A stretch of DNA of 21,513 nucleotides from Bacteroidales bacterium UBA3754 (GCA_002371705.1 DFGI01000030.1:1-21513); one strand, 5' to 3'. Shown: positions 6,322 through 13,503, counted from the first letter of the stretch. Notes: generated by a model from the sequence alone, not told the origin. Numbers and translations are program-made.

Positions 6322-6927
6322 TTATTTCTCAATCCTAAAACCTACTGGTTTTCGTTCTTCGAATTGTTTTTTCATGGTGTTTTCTGCTTGCAATTCCGCA
6401 AGGGTTTGGTTTATCAGTTCCAGTTGTGCGGCGGTGTCGTCGTTTATGTCGTTTTGGGTTTGCAATACGTTTTCTATGTAATCGTTAAGTTTTTCAATTC
6501 GGAGGGAGAGATTTTCTATTTTAAGATTCACGTTGTTGATGTTTTGCAATGCTTTTCTAATTGCCACAAATGCCCTTGTTATTGATACGCTTGTTTGTAT
6601 TGCAATGTCACTTCGTAAAACCGACGCAAGCATCACCACTCCGTGTTCTGTAAAAGCGTACGGAATGGCGTTTTTGGGGCGTTTCGATGATGATGTCATC
6701 ACAATTTGTGATGACATATTGTTCCATTCTTCAGAATTCAATCGAAACATGAAATCGTCGGGAAACCGTTCAATGTTTCTTTTTACAGCTTGATTTAATG
6801 TTCTTGTTTCCACTTGATAGAGCGATGCCAAATCAAAGTCAAGCATTACCTTTTGCCCACGAAATTCGTAGATTTTTGCTTTAATGTTGTCAACCGAAAT
6901 GGGTTGAACGGCTTGCAGATTCTTCAT
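6322..6927 (-). CDS. ORF6N-domain protein (phage antirepressor/KilA-N-like)
   Basis: This 201-aa protein carries an ORF6N domain at residues 10-100 (KIYEFRGQKVMLDFDLASLYQ, VETRTLNQAVKRNIERFPDDFMFRL, IPYAFTEHGVVMLASVL), a DNA-binding domain common in phages and mobile regions. A coiled coil follows (about 120-180: IENLSLRIEKLNDYIENVLQ) and then a charged tail. The variable segment just before IPYAFTEHG is encoded by a perfect 11-bp inverted repeat (6693-6717). It converges on the small-protein run and is bordered by repeat copies A and B. Its role is probably in transcription control or phage-related regulation; its target is unknown. Confidence 0.88.
   Translation of the reverse strand: MKNLQAVQPISVDNIKAKIYEFRGQKVMLDFDLASLYQVETRTLNQAVKRNIERFPDDFMFRLNSEEWNNMSSQIVMTSSSKRPKNAIPYAFTEHGVVMLASVLRSDIAIQTSVSITRAFVAIRKALQNINNVNLKIENLSLRIEKLNDYIENVLQTQNDINDDTAAQLELINQTLAELQAENTMKKQFEERKPVGFRIEK
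6693..6717. repeat. Perfect 11-bp inverted repeat inside the ORF6N gene
   Basis: ATGTCATCACA (6693-6703) and TGTGATGACAT (6707-6717) are exact reverse complements with a 3-nt loop. They lie within codons for MSSQIVMTSS, the segment between the two conserved parts of the ORF6N domain. Confidence 0.75.
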
Positions 6928-6992
6928 TATGTAATTGTTTATATGTTAATGTAAATGTATTGAAAAATGCCAAAACGCCAATGGAAATTATA

Positions 6993-7064
6993 ACAAAACC
7001 CAAAGCAGGGGTGTATTTTGTGGTGTTAGATGACAAAAAAGCTGTCACAATGTGGCAGCTCTAC
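6993..7064 (+). repeat. Dispersed repeat, copy B (T9SS tail fragment and diverged hairpin)
   Basis: The frame reads TKPKAGVYFVVLDDKKAV, again like a T9SS tail but without a stop at the usual place. It runs into a 10-bp hairpin (7040-7049 with 7051-7060, one G-U pair, loop only 1 nt on paper) followed by CTCTAC, the conserved outer end of the palindromes in copies A and C. Confidence 0.6.
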
Positions 7065-7114
7065 AATCAAAATCAAACGTATAAAGGGCGGAAGAGATTC
7101 TGTCCATTATTGTT

Positions 7115-7173
7115 AATATTTAGAGAATCAATTCCCTGAATCTTATAATATTTGGAGAATAGATTCCCTGAAT
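7115..7173 (+). promoter_or_regulatory. Tandem operator-like repeats upstream of the AAA/DUF4143 gene
   Basis: Two 27-bp copies (7115-7141 and 7147-7173) match at 24 positions and are spaced 32 bp, about three helix turns. Each holds a GAAT-N2-ATTC dyad whose central two bases differ. They lie directly upstream of the -7 box at 7198-7205. Confidence 0.6.
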
Positions 7174-7205
7174 ATTGCGTTTTCAAGAATAATTACTTAT
7201 TTTTG
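7174..7205 (+). promoter_or_regulatory. Bacteroides-type promoter of the AAA/DUF4143 gene
   Basis: TATTTTTG at 7198-7205 fits TAnnTTTG exactly. ATTG at 7174-7177 is a one-mismatch -33 box with a 20-bp spacer. The start codon is 14 bp beyond the -7 box. Confidence 0.6.
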
Positions 7206-7218
7206 TAAAAATTAGATT

Positions 7219-8340
7219 ATGATTCAAAGGCAATTATTCGATGTATTAAAACGTTTGATGAATACTGGGAAAGCCATTGTGCTCATTGGTGCTCGTCAAA
7301 CGGGAAAAACAACGTTGTTGAAGGAGTTGGTGAAAGACGGGAAAAATGTACAATGGTTAGATGCGGACGACATTACAAACAGAAATCTTATTTCTAACCT
7401 CACCATCAGCAAGTTACCATCATTGTTCGGGAATAATGATATTGTTGTGGTTGATGAAGCGCAACGAGTTGAAAATATTGGATTGCAAATGAAATTGATA
7501 ACAGACAATCTTCCAAACGTTCAGTTGTTGATTACAGGCAGTTCCGCCTTTGAATTGGCTAACCGAATTAATGAACCGCTTACTGGAAGAAAGTGGGAAT
7601 ACAAATTATATCCATTTTCTTTTTTTGAATTACAACAACATTTTGGCACGGTGAATGAAATAAAAAATCTTCCGTTGCGTTTGGTGTATGGTTGTTATCC
7701 CGATGTGGTTAACAATACAGGAAACGAAAGGGCCATTCTATCGCAATTGACAAATAGTTATTTGTATAAGGACATATTAGAATGGGAGAGAATAAAACAT
7801 CCCGATAAACTTGTAAAGTTATTGCAATCGCTCGCTTTTCAGGTTGGTAGCGAAGTTTCGTATTCAGAACTGGCGAATAGTGTGGGAATGGACAAAGCGA
7901 CAGTGGAGAAATATATAACACTTTTGGAACAAATTCAGGTTATTTTCCGTTTAGGTTCTTTTAGCAGAAATCTTCGCAATGAGTTGAAGATGAGCAAGAA
8001 AGTGTATTTCTACGACAATGGCATTCGTAATGCGTTAATCGGAAATTTCAACGATATTGCTTTGCGTGATGACCAAGGCAAGTTGTGGGAAAACTATATG
8101 ATTAGCGAGTTAAAGAAAAAACACGAATATACAGGAGATTACGCATTGACTTACTTTTGGAGAACAGTTCAACAACAAGAAATAGACTATTTGGAAGAAA
8201 AGGACGGCGTATTAATGGCGTATGAATTTAAATGGAATCCAAGGAAAAAGGCGAGGGTTTCCAAAACATTCCTAAATGCATATCCTAACTCGAACGTGAT
8301 TACAATCACTCCAGAAAACTACTATGAAGTTTTGATATAG
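7219..8340 (+). CDS. AAA-family ATPase with DUF4143 C-terminal domain
   Basis: This 373-aa protein has Walker A GARQTGKT (24-31), Walker B IVVVDE (75-80) and a GSSAFEL sensor segment (107-113), then the typical 'LTGR...YPFSFFEL' transition (121-137). The C-terminal DUF4143 part ends with EIDYLEEKDG...MAYEFKWNPRKKA, which resembles a PD-(D/E)xK nuclease-like core (E/D, then E-x-K). Proteins of this class are very common in anaerobes and archaea, often scattered in many copies, with no firm function. It has its own promoter and tandem operator-like repeats, and it is bordered by repeat copies B and C, as the other accessory genes here are. Length is normal for the family. Confidence 0.93.
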   Translation: MIQRQLFDVLKRLMNTGKAIVLIGARQTGKTTLLKELVKDGKNVQWLDADDITNRNLISNLTISKLPSLFGNNDIVVVDEAQRVENIGLQMKLITDNLPNVQLLITGSSAFELANRINEPLTGRKWEYKLYPFSFFELQQHFGTVNEIKNLPLRLVYGCYPDVVNNTGNERAILSQLTNSYLYKDILEWERIKHPDKLVKLLQSLAFQVGSEVSYSELANSVGMDKATVEKYITLLEQIQVIFRLGSFSRNLRNELKMSKKVYFYDNGIRNALIGNFNDIALRDDQGKLWENYMISELKKKHEYTGDYALTYFWRTVQQQEIDYLEEKDGVLMAYEFKWNPRKKARVSKTFLNAYPNSNVITITPENYYEVLI

Positions 8341-8351
8341 CAAGCAAGTAA

Positions 8352-8417
8352 AACCTCAAGTCGGGCGTGTATTTTGTGATGGTGGATGGTGAAACGGTAG
8401 GCGTTTCGGTGCAATAA
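8352..8417 (+). pseudogene. Fragment of a T9SS type A sorting-domain C-terminus
   Basis: The frame starts after an in-frame TAA (8349-8351) and reads NLKSGVYFVMVDGETVGVSV-Q-stop. It is 21 codons long, as in copy A, with 14 identical residues by eye. Confidence 0.65.
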
Positions 8418-8434
8418 ACGACGGTGGTATTTCC

Positions 8435-8462
8435 GTAGAGACGATGTGCACATCGTCTCTAC
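8435..8462. repeat. Perfect 28-bp palindrome, second core variant
   Basis: It has the same GTAGAGACG/CGTCTCTAC ends as 6127-6154 but core ATGTG/CACAT. Both halves are exact reverse complements, so the core changed on both sides together. Confidence 0.75.
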
Positions 8463-8671
8463 AAATCATTGGAAACGAAAATGTTATAAATTAAAGGTCG
8501 TCGTAAGTCGGCCTTTTTTAATGCGCAATGCGTAATGTTCAATGGTGAGAGGCCTTACTCCGTTCGGCATGACGGTTGTGGTGGGGAATAAGAAATCTGT
8601 TTGTGTTACTGTACAATTGTGCGTTGCCGACGAACGAGGTGAGGCAAGAAATCTCTGTAAGGATATTTGAT

Positions 8672-8702
8672 TTTGTATTTGTGTGGGAAAATCATACTTT
8701 TG
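8672..8702 (+). promoter_or_regulatory. Bacteroides-type promoter of the RhuM gene
   Basis: TTTG (8672-8675), 19-bp spacer and TACTTTTG (8695-8702) fit the consensus exactly. This rules out the upstream in-frame ATG at 8683 as the start. Confidence 0.75.
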
Positions 8703-8715
8703 TAACACTACAAAA

Positions 8716-9753
8716 ATGAATAAAACTATGGATGAAAAAAGAGGACAAATACTGCTTTATCAAACCCCCGATGGCACATCAAACATCGAGGTTCATCTGC
8801 AAAACGACACCGTTTGGCTGAATTTGGAGCAAATGGCGGAGTTGTTTCAACGCAACAAATCAACAATCTCACGACACATTAAGAATGTATTTGATGAAGG
8901 AGAACTTGAACAAGAAGTGGTAGTTGCAAAATATGCAACTACCACTCAACATGGCGCTATTGCGGAAAAACTGCAAACGCATTTAGTTGATTATTATAAT
9001 CTTGACATGATTATCAGCGTGGGCTACCGTGTTCATTCGTATCGTGGTGTGCAATTTCGCATGTGGGCGACGAGAGTGCTGAAAGAATACATAGTAAAAG
9101 GGTTCGCTCTCAATGATGACTTGCTGAAACGTGCAGGCGGAGGTAATTATTTTGATGAATTGTTGGCTCGCATTCGCGATATTCGTTCGTCGGAAAAGGT
9201 CTTCTACCGAAAGGTTCTCGAAATCTATGCCCTCAGTATAGACTACGACCCACGTGTAGAGATAACTCAACAGTTTTTCAAAACAGTACAGAATAAAATG
9301 CATTATTCCGTGCATGGGCATACGGCAGCGGAGATAATTTATGAACGAGCCGATGCTCAAAAAGATTTTATGGGATTGACCACGTGGGCTGGGGTTATGC
9401 CACAAAAATCAGATGCGGAGATTGCAAAAAATTATCTTTCGCAGGATGAAATTACTTCGCTTAATCGAATTGTAAGTTTATATCTTGATTTTGCCGAATT
9501 GCAGGCCGAGGAGCATCGTCCAATGTATATGAAAGACTGGATTGCAATTCTTGACGATTTTCTGCGTATTTCTCGAAAAGATATTCTTACTCACGCAGGA
9601 AAGGTATCCGCACAATTAGCAAAGGCAAAGGCCGATGCGGAATACGACAAATTTAAGGAACGGACACAAAACGAACTGACACCTGTAGAAATCCATTTTA
9701 TTGAGCAATTTGAACGCGAGCAGAAAAAAATGGGTATAAGCAATAATAAATAG
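8716..9753 (+). CDS. rhuM: RhuM-family protein
   Basis: This 345-aa protein (341 if it starts at the ATG at 8728) is full length for the RhuM family, first known from a Salmonella pathogenicity island and now seen widely in mobile regions; its biochemical role is not settled. Visible landmarks are the N-terminal TVWLNLEQMAELFQ and STISRHIKNVF (HTH-like), TTQHGAIAEK, VDYYNLDMIISVGYRVHSYRG, FRMWATRVLKEYIVKGFALND, EKVFYRKVLEIYALSIDYDP and a C-terminal charged helix. A perfect 12-bp inverted repeat lies in its codons (8917-8945). It has its own promoter and stands between repeat copies C and D. An auxiliary role in phage or toxin-antitoxin control is possible but unproven. Confidence 0.92.
   Translation: MNKTMDEKRGQILLYQTPDGTSNIEVHLQNDTVWLNLEQMAELFQRNKSTISRHIKNVFDEGELEQEVVVAKYATTTQHGAIAEKLQTHLVDYYNLDMIISVGYRVHSYRGVQFRMWATRVLKEYIVKGFALNDDLLKRAGGGNYFDELLARIRDIRSSEKVFYRKVLEIYALSIDYDPRVEITQQFFKTVQNKMHYSVHGHTAAEIIYERADAQKDFMGLTTWAGVMPQKSDAEIAKNYLSQDEITSLNRIVSLYLDFAELQAEEHRPMYMKDWIAILDDFLRISRKDILTHAGKVSAQLAKAKADAEYDKFKERTQNELTPVEIHFIEQFEREQKKMGISNNK
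8917..8945. repeat. Perfect 12-bp inverted repeat inside the RhuM gene
   Basis: GTGGTAGTTGCA (8917-8928) and TGCAACTACCAC (8934-8945) with a 5-nt loop, within codons for VVVAKYATTT. Confidence 0.8.
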
Positions 9754-9778
9754 AATGTAAAACCTTGCAAAGGTAAAG

Positions 9779-9953
9779 CTAAAAATTGGTGTGTATTTTG
9801 TGGTGAGATGCCTCACTCCGTTCGGCATGACGGTCGTGGTGGGGAATAAGGGAAATGCACGTTATTTCGAGCGAAGCGAGAAATCTGTTTGTGTTACTGT
9901 ACAATTGTGCGTTGCCGCCGAACGAGGTGAGGCAATAAATTTGTAAGGATATT
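9779..9953 (+). repeat. Dispersed repeat, copy D (deleted form)
   Basis: The T9SS tail is cut short (LKIGVYFVVR) and joins directly to the GCCTCACTCCG...GGGGAATAAG block, so palindrome and terminator are missing. Unlike copies A and C it has both downstream blocks (the CGAGCGAAGCGAG block of A and the GTTACTGTACAATTGTG block of C). It ends at the promoter of the TSCPD gene. Confidence 0.7.
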
Positions 9954-9966
9954 CAAAATACATTCT

Positions 9967-9974
9967 TATTTTTG
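9967..9974 (+). promoter_or_regulatory. -7 box of the TSCPD gene promoter
   Basis: TATTTTTG fits TAnnTTTG. The nearest TTTG (9940-9943) is 23 bp upstream, slightly far, so the -33 box is uncertain. The start codon is 15 bp further on. Confidence 0.5.
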
Positions 9975-9989
9975 TAAAAAATAACAATA

Positions 9990-10253
9990 ATGAAATATAG
10001 ATATAAAACAGTTGGAACGTGTAGTCAACAGATTGAATTTGAAATAGATAACAACATTCTGAAAAATGTTCGCTTTTATGGCGGTTGTAATGGTAATTTG
10101 CAGGGAATTAGCAAATTAGTGGAAGGAATGCCTGTTCATGAAGTAATAACGCGTTTGGAAGGTATTCCGTGTGGAATGAAGTCAACTTCTTGTCCTGACC
10201 AATTGGCTACCGCATTGAAAAAAGTGTTGGAAAAACATGGCGAAAATGCGTAG
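9990..10253 (+). CDS. TSCPD-domain protein (TIGR03905-like)
   Basis: This 87-aa stand-alone TSCPD domain has Cys11 (GTCSQ), Cys33 (GGCNGN), Cys61 (GIPCG) and Cys68 in the name-giving TSCPD motif (66-70). The domain also occurs at the C-terminus of vitamin B12-dependent ribonucleotide reductases (NrdJ), where its cysteines are thought to act in redox or metal binding; the function of the free form is not known. The gene converges on wbqC, with only 11 bp between the stops. It is an ordinary core-like gene right beside the accessory repeats. Confidence 0.9.
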   Translation: MKYRYKTVGTCSQQIEFEIDNNILKNVRFYGGCNGNLQGISKLVEGMPVHEVITRLEGIPCGMKSTSCPDQLATALKKVLEKHGENA

Positions 10254-10264
10254 TCCGCTTTGTT

Positions 10265-10870
10265 TCAGAATAATTGTTTGAGATATTCCTTTGCTTCGGG
10301 ACCTTCGTTGCAAAGGAGGTCTAAAATGCTGAGATTTGGTACAAAATCAAATTTGTCTTCGAAAACTTGCGTATAGCGTGGCGTGTCTATTAAAGGCCGT
10401 ATTTTCGGTGAAATGGAATACCGAAAATCGTCGGATTGTGTGTCAGGTTTTGTGAAATCGTTTGTGAAAGAACAATCACATTGAATATGAAGCAATTGCA
10501 AAATACAATTTAGTAATTCAAGATTGTAGTCAATCAAAAATGAGAATTGTTGTGTGAAAAATCGTTCGAAATCTTCTTTGTAATATTCAAAATAAGGCGA
10601 TGAATTGTATGCGGAACAGATTGCGTTCCAATGTTCCGCGTTCCAGCGGTCGTGGTAGGCTATCCGCACATCTTTGAGCAATGTTTTGCTTCCTGCATCC
10701 TTTTCCAACGGCATAATTAAGTCGAGGGGACCGTTAGCCGAGAGGATGGTAGCACGGTTGCGGTATGTTTGCTTCTTATAATGCTCCCAAATTTCAATTT
10801 TCGCCGAGCCATATTTGTAGAGTAGCGCAACGTATTGAATAGGGGGAAGATATGCTGTAGAGATAAGCAT
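10265..10870 (-). CDS. WbqC-family protein
   Basis: This 201-aa protein belongs to the WbqC-like family, seen in O-antigen loci and, in Bacteroidota, often beside lepB. Landmarks: STAYLPPIQYVALLYKYG (4-21), EHYKKQTYRNRATIL (29-43), LIMPLEKD, and HDRWNAEHWNAICSAYNSSPYFEYY (about 73-97), the central family signature. It has no signal peptide or membrane segment. Its start overlaps the lepB stop by one base (TAATG), so translation is probably coupled to lepB. The reaction is unknown; a glycan-related role is only suggested by family members elsewhere. Confidence 0.88.
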   Translation of the reverse strand: MLISTAYLPPIQYVALLYKYGSAKIEIWEHYKKQTYRNRATILSANGPLDLIMPLEKDAGSKTLLKDVRIAYHDRWNAEHWNAICSAYNSSPYFEYYKEDFERFFTQQFSFLIDYNLELLNCILQLLHIQCDCSFTNDFTKPDTQSDDFRYSISPKIRPLIDTPRYTQVFEDKFDFVPNLSILDLLCNEGPEAKEYLKQLF

Positions 10871-12288
10871 TAATCCTTATGGATTACGTTGAACATTCGG
10901 TTCCAACGGATATTCGAAGGGAACGATTTGTTTTGTTCCGACGAGAACCAGATTATCATTGCTTTGCCCACTATGTGGTCTTCTGGGACGAATCCCCAAA
11001 AGCGGGAATCCTGCGAATTGTCGCGGTTGTCGCCCATCATCCAATAGTAGTTTTGCTTAAAGGTATAAGTAGTTGCAAGAGAATCGTTTATGTAGATGTT
11101 ATCACCTTCAATCCGTAGTGTGTTTGCTTCGTACAGTTCAATGATTCGTTTGTATAATGGTAAATTGTTAACCGTCAATGGAATTGTAACGCCAGCTTGT
11201 GGAATCACAATCGGACCAAAATAGTCCTTGTTCCAGTTGTAGCGTGGGTCTTGTGGAAAGCATTCCTTATAGCGGAATCCGTTTGGAAATTCTCCTTTTG
11301 TTATTTTCTTTACCGACGAGTATGATTGTAGTTCCTGAGCTTGTTTTTCGTTCAGCAACATAATGTAGCCATTGCGTTTGTAGCCGTATTCGCGGATGCC
11401 GAGTTTTTCAAAAATGGCAGGTTTAAGAGGGGCGGAGGTTTCCACATCGTAACGGAATTGGATAGTTGGAATTTCCTTTTGAGGTTTTCCATTGATAATT
11501 GCCTTACCACCAACGATTTGTAATGTGTCGCCAGCAACTGCTATACATCGTTTTATGTAGTTTTCGCGTTTGTCGAGTGGACGGACAACAATGGAATCTT
11601 TAAAATATTCAAAGAAACAATCTTCCAAATTGTTGTTTCTCATACAGATAGAACGCAGACGCATATAGTCGCGTTGCGAAATTGGGAACAGCGTTGTGTC
11701 TTCAAGAAAATCCCGTTTTATTTGGTAATAACTCTGGCTTTGACGGGTGAGAATCACTGTGTCGCCTTCGGGGAAGTTAAATACCACAATGTCGTCGTTT
11801 TTCAGGTCATCGAATCCGCCCATTCGTTCGTAGGGGCGTTTCCACGCTTCGGAGTATGATTTTTTCATTCCATTTGAAAACGGCATTGAATGGTGCACAA
11901 ATGGAAATGAGAGCGGGGTCATTGGTTTTCGGGGACCGTAGTTGCATTTGCTTACAAACAGGTAGTCGCCAACCAACATTGTACCTTCCATAGAGGACGT
12001 TGGAATTGTGTATGCTTCGAAGAAAAAAATTCTGATGAACGAAGCGGCAATCACGGCAAAAATAATAGCGTCAACCCAGCCCATTAGCCATTTACCGAAC
12101 GCAGTTTTCGGCTTATAGATTTTCCAAAAAGCCCAAGGTACTTTTTTCGTGATACACAAGTCGAAAATTACTCCCAAACCAAGCAACCACCAAAAGTTAC
12201 CGAGCCAAATCACAAATAGAATCCAGCAGATGGCTGAAATGCCAAAAATGAACCATTTGTTTGACAGAAAATCTATAATTTTTTTCAT
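10870..12288 (-). CDS. lepB: Signal peptidase I
   Basis: This 472-aa inner-membrane serine protease removes signal peptides from Sec-exported proteins. Membrane helices are at about 10-50 and 72-90. The catalytic Ser99 is in PTSSMEGT and the general base Lys246 in YIKRCIAVAGD; box E is GDNRDNSQDSR (419-429) followed by WGFVPEDHIVGKA. It is much longer than E. coli LepB (324 aa) because of large insertions between the Ser and Lys boxes and before box E, a form usual in Bacteroidota. It sits 13 bp after dapB and overlaps wbqC by one base, giving a dapB-lepB-wbqC transcription unit. Confidence 0.96.
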   Translation of the reverse strand: MKKIIDFLSNKWFIFGISAICWILFVIWLGNFWWLLGLGVIFDLCITKKVPWAFWKIYKPKTAFGKWLMGWVDAIIFAVIAASFIRIFFFEAYTIPTSSMEGTMLVGDYLFVSKCNYGPRKPMTPLSFPFVHHSMPFSNGMKKSYSEAWKRPYERMGGFDDLKNDDIVVFNFPEGDTVILTRQSQSYYQIKRDFLEDTTLFPISQRDYMRLRSICMRNNNLEDCFFEYFKDSIVVRPLDKRENYIKRCIAVAGDTLQIVGGKAIINGKPQKEIPTIQFRYDVETSAPLKPAIFEKLGIREYGYKRNGYIMLLNEKQAQELQSYSSVKKITKGEFPNGFRYKECFPQDPRYNWNKDYFGPIVIPQAGVTIPLTVNNLPLYKRIIELYEANTLRIEGDNIYINDSLATTYTFKQNYYWMMGDNRDNSQDSRFWGFVPEDHIVGKAMIIWFSSEQNKSFPSNIRWNRMFNVIHKD

Positions 12289-12301
12289 AATTTTTTGATT
12301 A

Positions 12302-13018
12302 TTAGATGTCTAATAAATCCTTCATACCAAACACGCCTTTCTTTCCTTGAATGAATTCGGCTGCCAAAACAGCTCCGAAGGCAAGACCACGGCGAGATTT
12401 TGCGGAATGTTTGATTTCCAGCGTGTCGTCGGCGGAATCGTATTCCACAATGTGTGTTCCCGGCACTGTGCCAAGTCGTTTCGACACTACCTGCAGTTCG
12501 TCGGTTGATTTGAATTCATTGAGGCGCCATGTCTTTTTACGTTCCACATTTGCAAGAATGTCGTTCGCAATTGTGATGGCGGTTCCGCTTGGCGCGTCAA
12601 GTTTTTGGTTATGGTGAACTTCCTCCACGCACAAATCATATTGTGGAAATTTGTTCATAATGGCTGCTAATTTTCGGTTCAATTCAAAGAAAATATTGAC
12701 ACCGAGGCTATAATTAGACGAGTAGAAGAACGCATTTCCTGTTTGTTTGCAGAGCGAAGCAATTTCGTCGTATTTGTCGGTCCAGCCTGTTGAGCCGGAA
12801 ACTACGGGAACTCCGGCTTTGAAACATTGCAGATAGTTATTATAGGCTGTGGCAGGTGTGGTGAATTCAATCACAACATCGGCTTTTTGCAGATTTTCGA
12901 TAGTGAAATCTTGTTGGTTGTTGATGTCAATTGTGAGAACGATTGAATGACCGCGTTCGATAGCGATTTTTTCAATTTCCTTTCCCATTTTTCCGTATCC
13001 TACAAGTGCAATTTTCAT
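12302..13018 (-). CDS. dapB: 4-hydroxy-tetrahydrodipicolinate reductase
   Basis: This 238-aa enzyme reduces the DapA product with NAD(P)H in the lysine/meso-diaminopimelate pathway, so it feeds peptidoglycan synthesis. The dinucleotide-binding loop GYGKMG is at 7-12, followed by EFTTPA (51-56) and SGSTGW. The catalytic segment EVHHNQKLDAPSGTA (133-147) holds His135 and Lys139, matching His159 and Lys163 of the E. coli enzyme. It is shorter than E. coli DapB (273 aa), as is common in Bacteroidota. A terminator lies between rplT and this gene, so it probably has its own promoter or depends on readthrough. Confidence 0.97.
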   Translation of the reverse strand: MKIALVGYGKMGKEIEKIAIERGHSIVLTIDINNQQDFTIENLQKADVVIEFTTPATAYNNYLQCFKAGVPVVSGSTGWTDKYDEIASLCKQTGNAFFYSSNYSLGVNIFFELNRKLAAIMNKFPQYDLCVEEVHHNQKLDAPSGTAITIANDILANVERKKTWRLNEFKSTDELQVVSKRLGTVPGTHIVEYDSADDTLEIKHSAKSRRGLAFGAVLAAEFIQGKKGVFGMKDLLDI

Positions 13019-13032
13019 AACTATGTGCTATT

Positions 13033-13060
13033 AAAAAAAAGGGAAGCACAAGGGCTTCCC
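13033..13060 (-). terminator. Terminator between rplT and dapB
   Basis: On the - strand a GGGAAGC...GCTTCCC stem (13060-13054 with 13047-13041, 6-nt loop) is followed by eight T (13040-13033). It separates the translation genes from dapB-lepB-wbqC. Confidence 0.85.
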
Positions 13061-13081
13061 TCTATTTACAAATATGTTAAT

Positions 13082-13429
13082 TTATTTTTGAGCAATTTTT
13101 ACAACAGCTTCGAAAGCTTCTGGATTGTTCATTGCTAAGTCGGCAAGAACTTTACGGTTCAACGTGATGTTGTTCTTTGCCAATGCACCCATGAATGATG
13201 AGTAGTTCATACCGAACGTACGTACACCAGCGTTGATTCTTTGAATCCACAAAGCGCGGAAACTTCTTTTTTTAGCTTTTCTGTCTCTATACGCATATTG
13301 CAAACCTTTTTCCAATGTGTTTTTCGCAACTGTATAGACATTTTTTCTTGCACCAAAATTTCCTTTGGTTTGTTTTAAGATTTTTTTTCTGCGTGCTCTT
13401 GACGCAACATTGTTTACTGATCTAGGCAT
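13082..13429 (-). CDS. rplT: 50S ribosomal protein L20
   Basis: This 115-aa basic protein binds 23S rRNA early in 50S assembly. It has the usual L20 sequence from MPRSVNNVASRARRKKILKQ through FGARKNVYTVAKNTLEKGLQ, FRALWIQRINAGVR and a C-terminal FEAVVKIA. Length is normal. It is the last gene before a terminator in thrS-infC-rpmI-rplT. In several bacteria L20 represses its own operon by binding the mRNA leader; a long-range hairpin in the rpmI-rplT gap (13445-13486) could serve this here. Confidence 0.98.
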   Translation of the reverse strand: MPRSVNNVASRARRKKILKQTKGNFGARKNVYTVAKNTLEKGLQYAYRDRKAKKRSFRALWIQRINAGVRTFGMNYSSFMGALAKNNITLNRKVLADLAMNNPEAFEAVVKIAQK

Positions 13430-13444
13430 ACCTTTTACATTTTT

Positions 13445-13486
13445 AATGATTCGCGACTATTGTTAGTTCTTTGGGGCTGAATCATT
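13445..13486 (-). promoter_or_regulatory. Candidate mRNA hairpin between rpmI and rplT
   Basis: In the mRNA AATGATTC (13486-13479) pairs perfectly with GAATCATT (13452-13445); two further G-C pairs follow past a bulged A. The 74-bp gap is unusually long for this operon. It is a possible L20 control site or transcript-processing site. Confidence 0.45.
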
Positions 13487-13503
13487 GTTACACAATTAAT
13501 TAA

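Larger units (their letters stand above)
8352..8668 (+). repeat. Dispersed repeat, copy C
   Basis: This copy fills the gap between 8340 and the RhuM promoter. Order: T9SS tail fragment (8352-8417), palindrome (8435-8462), a spacer nearly identical to copy A, a weakened terminator hairpin (8496-8519), then GGCATGACGG...GGGGAATAAG and a block shared with copy D (GTTACTGTACAATTGTGCG ... GAACGAGGTGAGGCAA ... TGTAAGGATATT). Confidence 0.75.

Noticed and set aside
6227..6585. Two open frames on the + strand
   Set aside because: They cover repeat copy A and the antisense strand of the ORF6N gene; translations look like non-coding sequence.
8683..8715. Upstream ATG for the RhuM gene
   Set aside because: It lies between the -33 and -7 boxes of a consensus promoter, so it would not be in the transcript.
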